From positions 1 to 34,104 of IMG/VR virus record IMGVR_UViG_3300034355_000432: a DNA stretch of 34,104 nt; one strand, written 5' to 3'. The position numbers were made by a program, and so were the translations under genes. Below the pieces are notes generated by a model that did no database searches, was not told the origin of the DNA, and saw nothing but the letters and a program-made list of their open reading frames with translations. Source of the stretch: a virus. Shown one piece after another: positions 27,877 through 34,104 of the stretch; position 1 is the first letter of the stretch, and every line of letters begins with the position of its first letter.

Positions 27877-29193
27877 TTACGCACCCACCAGGCCGATCAT
27901 CGGGCCAGCCACCGTGGACGAGCCAAGGTTGGCGTGGTTGATCGCCACGCGGGCAACGGCACGAATCACCGTCTGGTCGCTGAGGAAGTTCACCTGATCG
28001 CTCGAAGCAATCTCGATGCCCTGCCGCACGCCGTAGTAGGAGCTGTTGGCCATGTTGCCGTACAGCGCCATGATGACACCACTGGAATCCGCACCGCTCG
28101 GGAGCCGGTCGGTGAGAACCACCGGGCTGCCAAGGAAGGTCAGGCCCATGCCCTGGCTCATGCCAACCGAACCGCCCTGGGCGAGATCGAGCGACTGCAT
28201 GCAGCTGGCGAAAAAGAAGGGACTACAGAACCACTTGGCACCCTGACGCGAGTGCTGCGGAACCTTCGCCATCATCGCCAACAGGTTCGCCTTCGTCACT
28301 TCGTCGGGCGTGTCACCGGTAGCCGCCACCAGCGAGGCGGCATAGGTGGCACCAGCACCAGCCAGAAGGCCGCCCGTGTAAGTGGTCACAAGACCAGCGA
28401 CAGCCGGGGCGTTACTGGGGTTGCCTTCCCACGCGGCAGCCTCAACGGCGTTGCCAAGCGTCAAAGCCAGTTCAGCAGCGATCCAGTCAGCGATCGACAC
28501 GATCGAGTCCTGAAGCAGTTCCGAAGCAATCGTGACTGCGCCCGTGACCTTCTTCGCAGTTAGCGTCACCTGGTTGCTGGTGGGATCGCTGGGGGTGATT
28601 GCCACGTTTTCATCGATCCAGTACGCGGTGGCACCGGCAGTCCGACGCGGGAACAGGAGAACGTCGCTCGGCATCTGCACGTTGGTGGCGTTCTGAGCGA
28701 AGGCAGAATACTCGTCAACGAGCCGGATCACGGTGCTCGACAGGATGTCGGGCACGAAGGCTGCCCCGGTCGTGCTGCCGGTCGAACCCTGGGCACGAGC
28801 CTCGATGCCGTGGTCCTGGCACCACCGGCGGGCTTCAGCGTCACCGCTCTTGGCCTTGAACCACATGCCGACCGAGTAGGCGTCCTTGGCGTTCTCAAAC
28901 GCACGCAGGCGGCCAGAGAAAGGAACCGCCTCGATGCGGTCGGCCTTACGCTCTTCGGCAGCTTCCGGTGCCGGGCTGCAACGCTCGACCACCGATCGCA
29001 GGTTCTTGGCCGAGTCGGAGATCGTCTTCTCAAAGTCGATCTTCTTCGACAGGTCGCCAGCACGCTTGTTCAGCGTTTCCAGTTCGAGGTCGCGCTCCGC
29101 GATCTTGTCGTCATCGCCTTCGATGGCACGAACTGCGTCGATCCGGTTGGCAAGCAAAACCGCTTCGTCCTGAAGCTTCTTCAGATTGTCCAT
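27877..29193 (-). CDS. Major capsid protein (HK97 fold)
   Basis: 438 residues, GGAG before the ATG at 29193. The first about 110 residues are a coiled coil (LKKLQDEAVLLANRIDAVRA, LELETLNKRAGDLSKKIDFE), the delta/scaffold domain removed by the prohead protease. GAAFVPDILSSTVIRLVDEY then AGATAYWIDENVAITPSDPT and TLTAKKVTGAVTIASELLQD are typical of HK97-like capsids, and RQGIEIASSDQVNFLSDQTV then RAVARVAINHANL close it. It is the only recognised capsid gene. Confidence 0.95.
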   Translation of the reverse strand: MDNLKKLQDEAVLLANRIDAVRAIEGDDDKIAERDLELETLNKRAGDLSKKIDFEKTISDSAKNLRSVVERCSPAPEAAEERKADRIEAVPFSGRLRAFENAKDAYSVGMWFKAKSGDAEARRWCQDHGIEARAQGSTGSTTGAAFVPDILSSTVIRLVDEYSAFAQNATNVQMPSDVLLFPRRTAGATAYWIDENVAITPSDPTSNQVTLTAKKVTGAVTIASELLQDSIVSIADWIAAELALTLGNAVEAAAWEGNPSNAPAVAGLVTTYTGGLLAGAGATYAASLVAATGDTPDEVTKANLLAMMAKVPQHSRQGAKWFCSPFFFASCMQSLDLAQGGSVGMSQGMGLTFLGSPVVLTDRLPSGADSSGVIMALYGNMANSSYYGVRQGIEIASSDQVNFLSDQTVIRAVARVAINHANLGSSTVAGPMIGLVGA

Positions 29194-29235
29194 GTGTGCG
29201 TAATCTCCAGCGGCGGTATTGCCGTGGAGTTCACG

Positions 29236-29412
29236 CTATTGCCGGTCGGTGCGTGTCTTGCAGTACCGCACTTCGGAATGTGTTGTGTGGACAAAACAAG
29301 TTCCGCGTGCCCCGCACTTCGGGCACCGCATGTACCGCTGCCGCTCGTTGCCAACCGGGCGGCTGGAACGAGTTCGCAGGCGCTCACCGCACTGGCACCT
29401 CACTTCAGACAT
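29236..29412 (-). CDS. Com/Ogr-like small zinc-ribbon protein
   Basis: 58 residues, ATG at 29412 with GAGG 8 nt upstream, stop at 29236. VRCQCGERLRTR then YMRCPKCGARGTCFVHTTHS form a zinc ribbon (CxC, CxxC plus further Cys/His), close in layout to Mu Com and P2 Ogr/Delta-type zinc proteins, which bind RNA or activate late transcription. It overlaps the prohead protease stop by 8 nt and is followed by the capsid gene. As an RNA-binding factor in front of the capsid it could control capsid translation, but only the ribbon is shown by the sequence. Confidence 0.68.
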   Translation of the reverse strand: MSEVRCQCGERLRTRSSRPVGNERQRYMRCPKCGARGTCFVHTTHSEVRYCKTRTDRQ

Positions 29413-30049
29413 TTCGCAGCCTCAGAGTCCATGCCGCAGCGGCATCACGCACCAGCGAACGTTTCGCAATCTCCGCAACCACCTCGGGGGCGGCAGGCGT
29501 TTCCTGCGTTGCCAACCATGCTTCGTAGGAACGCAGGGCAACAGATGCGGACGTGGAAGGGTAGGCCGGGTTCAGCACCGGCCCCACGTCGTAGAGTCCC
29601 GATACCTCGCGGATTTGGCGGATGGCCTTGCCGTCCTCGCCAGTGCGGAAGGATTCATTCTTCGGGTCCACCGTGAAGGCGAACGAACTGCCCCGCACGT
29701 CGCGCCGCTGAATCAGTTCGAGCACGTCGGCCCGGCTGACGGGTGGCGTCACCACGTACTTCAGCCCCTTGTCATCGCTGGAGAGTTCAAGCGTGCCAGA
29801 AGATGAACGGCCCAGCACGATATTGGAATCGTGGTTGAACAGTGCCACCACGTCGCCCTTGCCCCTCTGGCGGCTCAGTATCTTGTCGAAGGCTCCCGGC
29901 AGGATCTCTTCCCTGAAGCCACCCAGATCGAGCGACAGGCGGTTGTAGACGGCAGCGTAGCCGATGATGGCAGCCCGGCCATCGGCGCGGCTTTCAATCA
30001 TCAGTTCGTTATCGTCCTCAAAGGCGAAATCGCGGCGTTCAATTTCCAT
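29405..30049 (-). CDS. Prohead protease (HK97 U35 family)
   Basis: 214 residues from the ATG at 30049 (AGGAGG upstream). IIGYAAVYNRLSLDLGGFRE and EILPGAFDKILSRQ are typical of the family; VVALFNHDSNIVLGRSSSGT contains the catalytic His73, and RDVRGSSFAFTVD the catalytic Ser (121/122). A serine protease that matures the prohead by removing the capsid delta domain and itself. It overlaps the portal gene by 11 nt. Confidence 0.92.
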   Translation of the reverse strand: MEIERRDFAFEDDNELMIESRADGRAAIIGYAAVYNRLSLDLGGFREEILPGAFDKILSRQRGKGDVVALFNHDSNIVLGRSSSGTLELSSDDKGLKYVVTPPVSRADVLELIQRRDVRGSSFAFTVDPKNESFRTGEDGKAIRQIREVSGLYDVGPVLNPAYPSTSASVALRSYEAWLATQETPAAPEVVAEIAKRSLVRDAAAAWTLRLRNV

Positions 30050-31304
30050 CTGGGGTGTCCTCCTGTTCGGCCTGGTCTTGTTCCTCTGCGGGCGGCGCGG
30101 GCATCGGCTCAGTTGCCGGTGCTTGCTGCCCAACCTTGTCCAGCGTGGTCATGTTGAGTTGCACGAAGTGCTTGTCGCCTTCTGGCCCGATCGGGTTGAG
30201 GTTTTCAAGTTCGCGGATCTCGTTCACTGTCATCCAGCCGTTTTGCAACGCTGACACGTAGTAGGCCGATCGGCTGGCGTGGTCGCCACGAAGCAACCCG
30301 CTAACGCTGTGCTCGGCAAAATACGTTTCGTCGTCCACGATCAGGTCGCGAGAGATAGCCGCTTCCCACCGCTTCAGGTGCGGCAGCAGGCAGTGCTGCA
30401 CGAACTCCGTGCCCTGCACCTCGATGTTCGAGTACGTCGATCGGGTGAGATCCTGAATCATGTGGGGCGGCACGCGGAACGCCCGGCATATTTCGATGAC
30501 TTGATACTGCCGCGTCTCAAGGAACTGGGCCGCCTCATTGCTGCCGCTGAGTTCGTGGGCCTTCACGCCGTTGGGCAGGACAGCCGTTCGGAAGGCACGA
30601 TCAGCGCCCCGGTGCATCCGCTCCCACTGCTCACGCAGACGTTCGGCCGCTTCCACAGGAATCGGGTTCTCCGACTCGAGCACGATGCCGGGCCGGGCAC
30701 CGTTCCCGAAGTACGTGCTGCCGTGGGCCTCGAGAGCCTGCGAAAGCCCGATGGCATTCTGGAAGATCTTGTACGTGGGGATCGCCTTGATGCCGTCCTC
30801 TGTGGTGAACCGCAGGGCGAATATCTGGCTCTGGCTGTAGATCGTCTGCTTGCCGCTCGGCTCCCGGTATCGGTAGCGGAGGGTGCCATCCTCAAGCCGC
30901 TCGGCTTCCATACGGCTGGGGTGAAGCGGCCACAACTCCGAGATGGCACCGCGAGCACCTGGGCGAATCTCGGCGTAGGAAGCCCCGTAGTGCAGGTACA
31001 TCCCCGTCATCCAATCGCGGAACTCCTGCGCCGTCTGCCACGGATTTGGCTGCGTGTGCAGCAGTCGGTACACAGGGTGCGTGGACGCCTTCGCCTTGCC
31101 ACCGTTGGCAAGTCGTTCATAGACGTGCAGCGGCAGGGAAGATACGGCATCGGAGATCACCCGAATGCACGCCGTGTACGCAGAGCAGGCCATCGAGTTG
31201 TCAGCCGTCACGCGGATGCCGCTGGGTGTGCGGTTGCTGCCGCCATCGGTCCAGTCGATCCCGCGAAGCTCAAACATCTTGTAGTCTGGCACTGCTTCGT
31301 TCAT
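30039..31304 (-). CDS. Portal protein (HK97 family)
   Basis: 421 residues from the ATG at 31304 overlapping the terminase stop (ATGA). VTADNSMACSAYTACIRVIS then DAVSSLPLHVYERL and HPVYRLLHTQPNPWQTAQEF, plus FRDWMTGMYLHYGASYAEI, are the family hallmarks. EICRAFRVPPHMIQDLTRST then YSNIEVQGTEFVQHCLLPHL is the clip/wing region, and NGWMTVNEIRELENLNPIGP the C-terminal end. It forms the DNA-entry ring of the head. The Glu/Gln/Pro-rich tail may be disordered. Confidence 0.95.
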   Translation of the reverse strand: MNEAVPDYKMFELRGIDWTDGGSNRTPSGIRVTADNSMACSAYTACIRVISDAVSSLPLHVYERLANGGKAKASTHPVYRLLHTQPNPWQTAQEFRDWMTGMYLHYGASYAEIRPGARGAISELWPLHPSRMEAERLEDGTLRYRYREPSGKQTIYSQSQIFALRFTTEDGIKAIPTYKIFQNAIGLSQALEAHGSTYFGNGARPGIVLESENPIPVEAAERLREQWERMHRGADRAFRTAVLPNGVKAHELSGSNEAAQFLETRQYQVIEICRAFRVPPHMIQDLTRSTYSNIEVQGTEFVQHCLLPHLKRWEAAISRDLIVDDETYFAEHSVSGLLRGDHASRSAYYVSALQNGWMTVNEIRELENLNPIGPEGDKHFVQLNMTTLDKVGQQAPATEPMPAPPAEEQDQAEQEDTPDGN

Positions 31305-32863
31305 ATGCTCATGATGTCCCAGGATTGTTCGGGCGCTGGTGCCGTGGATGTCGCGTGGATGCCAAGGGCCATAGTCAGGGCCACGATGCCGTCGATTCGT
31401 TCGTTGGATTTCTGCTTGCTTGGCTTGATGTTTCCAGCGTGATCGCTCTGAATCGCCACATTCGACGCCTGCCACGCCAGCACCGGATGCCCGCCGTGCA
31501 GCAACTTGCCGCCAACCACCAGACCTTCTAACGCCTTGGCCGGGGCACTCATTGAGCCATAGCCCTGCCCAAAGCCTAAGACGTTTACGCCGTCGCCTTG
31601 CAGTTGCGTGGACAGCTGCGTGGCGTTCCAGCGGTCGATCGCCACCTGCCTGACGTTGTATTTCTTGGTGAGCGTCATGATGTCGGCCCGCACTTGATCG
31701 AAGTCCGTGACGTTCCCATGCGTCAGGTGGAGTTTCCCTTCCTTTGCCCACAGGTCATACGGCACACGATCCCGCTTCACCCGCTCCCGCATGTTCTCTT
31801 CGGGAATCCAAAAGTGCGGCTCCACCCAGAACCGGCCATCATCCAACTGGAACAGCAGGCAGAAGCAGGTGGTGTCGAACGTGCTGGCAAGATCGAGCCC
31901 CGCGAAACACTCACGGCCGTCGAGCATCACCGGGCAAGGCTCGTTGCCCTGCGCCCAGTGATCCATCCGCAGCCAGCGCGTATCCTGCTCCGTCCAACAA
32001 TTTAAGTGCAATCTTTTGAAGGTGTTCTCTTCGCTGGGCATGTCCTGTGCCCGCTTACACCGCACCCGCAGGTCGTCGAGCTTCACGCTTACGCCAAGGT
32101 TCGGATTCGCTTTCTTCCACGTCGCTGCCTTCGTCCAATCGTCTTCAGGATCGGCGGCATAGATCGCAGGCAGGAAGGTAGGGTCTTTGATCGCCCCGTC
32201 CTGCACAGCCAGGGCATATTTCCAAATCTCCCAGCAGATACTCTTGCGGTCGAAGCCTGCCGTGGTAATCGCAACGCAGAGCGGCTGCCGCCTGGCTCCC
32301 GTCGAGGTGGTCATAACATCCCAGAGTTCACGGTCGGACTGCGCGTGCAGTTCGTCGAAGATAATCCCGTGAGCGTTTAGCCCGTGCTTGGTGAACGCCT
32401 CGGCAGACAACGCCTTGTACGTGGAATGCGTGTCCTCGCGGACGATGGAGTTACGGAACACACGCAGGCGGCCCCGCAACTTGGGCGAGTTCTCCACGCA
32501 GACTTTCGCCATCTCGAACACCAGGCGGGCCTGGTCACGATCGGCGGCACACGAATAGATTTCCGCGCCGGGTTCGCCATCGAAGAGAAGCTTCAAGGCG
32601 ATGCCAGCACATAGCGTGCTCTTCCCGTTCTTTCTCGGAATCGCCAGCAGGCTTGTGCGGTACTGACGCACGTTGCCGTTCATCGTGCCGAACAGCGTGG
32701 AGATGTATTGCTTCTGCCACGGCTCCAGCAGGAACGGCTTGCCGCCGAGTTCACCCTTGCTGTGCGTCAGGTTCTCTTGGAAGAACCGCACCGCAATATC
32801 AGCAGCCTTCGCATCAAGCGAACATGCGGGCGTCGTCTTCGTCTGCTTGCGGGCCTTGGTCAA
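31301..32863 (-). CDS. terL: Terminase large subunit
   Basis: 520 residues from a TTG at 32863 with AAGGG about 9 nt upstream, overlapping terS by 50 nt. ATPase: SLLAIPRKNGKST (Walker A, about 71-83) and AHGIIFDELHAQ (Walker B, 164-175). Nuclease: ECFAGLDLASTFDTT (Asp324), VAIDRW (Asp410) and NERIDGIVALTMALG near the C-terminus. This is the HK97-like terminase_1 family that cuts and translocates DNA into the prohead, usually with cos-type cutting. Confidence 0.95.
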   Translation of the reverse strand: MTKARKQTKTTPACSLDAKAADIAVRFFQENLTHSKGELGGKPFLLEPWQKQYISTLFGTMNGNVRQYRTSLLAIPRKNGKSTLCAGIALKLLFDGEPGAEIYSCAADRDQARLVFEMAKVCVENSPKLRGRLRVFRNSIVREDTHSTYKALSAEAFTKHGLNAHGIIFDELHAQSDRELWDVMTTSTGARRQPLCVAITTAGFDRKSICWEIWKYALAVQDGAIKDPTFLPAIYAADPEDDWTKAATWKKANPNLGVSVKLDDLRVRCKRAQDMPSEENTFKRLHLNCWTEQDTRWLRMDHWAQGNEPCPVMLDGRECFAGLDLASTFDTTCFCLLFQLDDGRFWVEPHFWIPEENMRERVKRDRVPYDLWAKEGKLHLTHGNVTDFDQVRADIMTLTKKYNVRQVAIDRWNATQLSTQLQGDGVNVLGFGQGYGSMSAPAKALEGLVVGGKLLHGGHPVLAWQASNVAIQSDHAGNIKPSKQKSNERIDGIVALTMALGIHATSTAPAPEQSWDIMSI

Positions 32864-33272
32864 CGGCAGAAACCCTTGAAAGTGCAGATGCAGTCAGGCC
32901 GAACTGCTCCGCAAACCGGAGCATGTGCAACCGCGAATCCTTTTTGCGATACCACGCCGGGTGATTCATCACGCGGCCCTTATCGTCCATGAACGTGGCC
33001 CCGTGCTGCTTTAACTCGGCATCGGCTTTTACCATGTCCGCAAAGGCATCGCAGTAACAGGCAAGCGTCTGCTGGTGTCGCATGCTCATCACCTTGGACG
33101 CTTCAAGCATCGGCACGATACGTGCCCACTCGGTCTGCCCGATCTCGCACAGATATGACGGCGGGTCTGGAATCCCCGGCGGTGCGTCGATGCCTGTCTT
33201 GTGCGGCCCGCGAATGCGTGAACCTCGCAGGCTCAAGATCGCCTTGGCTACCGGCTTCCTGCCTTTGCCCAT
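32814..33272 (-). CDS. terS: Terminase small subunit (P27 family)
   Basis: 152 residues, TAATG overlap with the ligase stop. GKGRKPVAKAILSLRGSRIR at the N-terminus, then EWARIVPMLEASKVMSMRHQ and QTLACYCDAFADMVKADAEL, and HMLRFAEQFGLTASALSRVS match the P27 family (GRKP, LT--D---L--YC--, FGLTPS-R-RV). It recognises the packaging site and guides TerL. Confidence 0.9.
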   Translation of the reverse strand: MGKGRKPVAKAILSLRGSRIRGPHKTGIDAPPGIPDPPSYLCEIGQTEWARIVPMLEASKVMSMRHQQTLACYCDAFADMVKADAELKQHGATFMDDKGRVMNHPAWYRKKDSRLHMLRFAEQFGLTASALSRVSAVDQGPQADEDDARMFA

Positions 33273-34018
33273 TACGCCACCCTGAGAAATGACGGGAACC
33301 GTGGCACGCCGCCATCAGTCAACGACTGAAACTTAAACGTAACAAGCGTGCCAACCTTTGGCGGGCATCGCCTGGCTGCATCCGTCAGCCCTGACGATAG
33401 GCGGAACTCCGTGCCGTCTGCCAGACGCATCACCAGCACACCAACTGCGGAAGCGTTCCTGCCGGTGCCGCCTTCGTAGCCGATCACCGTGGCCTCGGCA
33501 TCCTGAAACGTCTTGACCTTGAGCAGCGTTGCGGATCGCTTTCGCTCGTAGGTACTGCCCGGCTGGCGAAGCATGAGCCCCTCACCTCCGAGGTGCTCGA
33601 CGCGGGCCAACTCCTCCAGCAGATCGCCGCTGCCGCTGCACTGCCGCTGTGGCAACGCAAAGGCCACGCTGCCGCTGATCGCCGCACGCATCGCCGCTTG
33701 CCGTTCCTCAAAACCGCCGGAAGCCAGCGGGGCATCAAACGCTGCGAACCGGATTGAACGCCACGCATCGCCGCCGTCATGCGACCGGACCAGGCCAACC
33801 GTCTGCTGGAACTGGCCGCGACCGATCCAGAGTTCACCATCGAGCGGCTCGCACTTTGGCAAAGCATCCACGAACCACTGCGGGGCGTGGATCGGCTGCC
33901 CGGTGCGAGTGGTCAATGTGCGGCAATCCCACACGGCCCGCACGCCGTCGAGCTTCTCCGAGATCCACCAGCCGGTCGGATCGGAACCGCTCCAGTTCTT
34001 TGCAAGCAGTACGGCCAT
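33272..34018 (-). CDS. ATP-dependent DNA ligase
   Basis: 248 residues from the ATG at 34018 (GGAGGTGGAG directly before it). Motif I SEKLDGVRAVWD places the adenylated Lys at about 22; then EPLDGELWIGRGQF (III), GGEGLMLRQPGSTYERKRS (IV) and TLLKVKTFQDAEATVIGYEG (V), followed by an OB-fold (VGTLVTFKFQSLTDGG). It is a minimal ligase with no extra N-terminal domain, similar in size to LigE and small phage ligases. It joins nicks during replication or in the packaged DNA. A ligase beside terminase is unusual; it may restore DNA at cohesive ends. Confidence 0.93.
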   Translation of the reverse strand: MAVLLAKNWSGSDPTGWWISEKLDGVRAVWDCRTLTTRTGQPIHAPQWFVDALPKCEPLDGELWIGRGQFQQTVGLVRSHDGGDAWRSIRFAAFDAPLASGGFEERQAAMRAAISGSVAFALPQRQCSGSGDLLEELARVEHLGGEGLMLRQPGSTYERKRSATLLKVKTFQDAEATVIGYEGGTGRNASAVGVLVMRLADGTEFRLSSGLTDAARRCPPKVGTLVTFKFQSLTDGGVPRFPSFLRVA

Positions 34019-34104
34019 CACTCCACCTCCAGCCAGAGTTGTGCCAGCGTGATCGGGGCAGGCTCGCATTCCTGCGGAGAGATCAGCCAACGGTAGAAGC
34101 CGCC
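34018..34104 (-). CDS. Partial gene running off the window
   Basis: The last 28 codons of an open frame enter from the right edge and end with a TGA at 34020-34018 that overlaps the ligase ATG (TGATG). The visible part is GGFYRWLISPQECEPAPITL then AQLWLEVE. Coupling supports a real gene. Function unknown. Reading through to base 1 gives a stop within six codons and no start, so the two window ends do not join directly. Confidence 0.6.
   Translation of the reverse strand, partial: GGFYRWLISPQECEPAPITLAQLWLEVE

Noticed and set aside
30279-31442. Long open frame on plus (387 codons) opposite portal and terminase
   Set aside because: Antisense shadow of the well-supported portal gene; composition not protein-like.
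1-34104. A complete circular genome with directly joined ends
   Set aside because: No terminal overlap is visible and the partial frame at the right edge meets a stop within six codons when joined to base 1 with no start, so closure cannot be claimed.

Overview
This window is most of the genome of a tailed, temperate bacteriophage (siphovirus-like, HK97-type head), either as a prophage or as an environmental phage contig. Almost every gene lies on the minus strand in tightly coupled operons, mostly with ATGA or TAATG stop/start overlaps. The only convincing plus-strand gene is a tyrosine integrase. The DNA is GC-rich (roughly 60% by eye), ribosome binding sites are AGGAG-like, and GTG and TTG starts are common. 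The host cannot be read from the sequence. The cysteine-rich protein, the LamG-like appendage protein and the small PTP-EIA helix-turn-helix proteins remind me of viruses of Planctomycetes-like aquatic bacteria, but that is a guess.

Layout in the direction of transcription (right to left). 34.1-27.1 kb: a partial gene, an ATP-dependent DNA ligase, small and large terminase, portal, prohead protease, a small zinc-ribbon protein, HK97-like capsid with a strong terminator behind it, and a glycosyltransferase. 27.1-19.2 kb: head-tail connector genes, tail completion, two tail-tube-like proteins, a tail assembly chaperone pair with a probable -1 frameshift, tape measure, and distal tail proteins. 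19.2-16.0 kb: a cysteine-rich repeat protein, several unknown genes, a calcineurin-like phosphoesterase and a nucleotide-modification-associated protein. 16.0-13.5 kb: the lysogeny and control region, with the integrase on plus facing a MerR-like excisionase candidate, several dyads, a good sigma70-type promoter, a G15 tract and an SOS-box-like dyad.

13.5-7.9 kb is the recombination and replication operon: a RecT-like annealing protein, an unknown gene, a PD-(D/E)XK-like nuclease, a replication initiator/organiser with iteron-like repeats inside its gene (candidate origin), a LexA-type DNA-binding-domain-only protein, a small membrane protein, a complete phage-encoded beta sliding clamp (DnaN), a small helix-turn-helix protein, another small membrane protein and a RusA resolvase. 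7.9-5.9 kb has two glycosyltransferases and a second helix-turn-helix protein. 5.9-2.7 kb is a translationally coupled block of membrane and exported proteins (a lipoprotein candidate, a secreted zinc-finger protein) around a papain-like cysteine peptidase. No classical endolysin was recognised, so this block is the best candidate for host lysis or envelope modification. 2.7-0.1 kb holds a LamG-like appendage protein, small unknown genes and an HNH endonuclease. The HNH gene would lie just upstream of the terminase genes if the molecule were circular or circularly permuted, but the two window ends do not join into an obvious gene.

The genes fit a phage that recruits part of the host replisome but brings its own clamp, ligase, initiator, annealase and resolvase, and that may modify glycans with three GT-A enzymes. 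No tRNA genes, CRISPR arrays or insertion sequences were seen.
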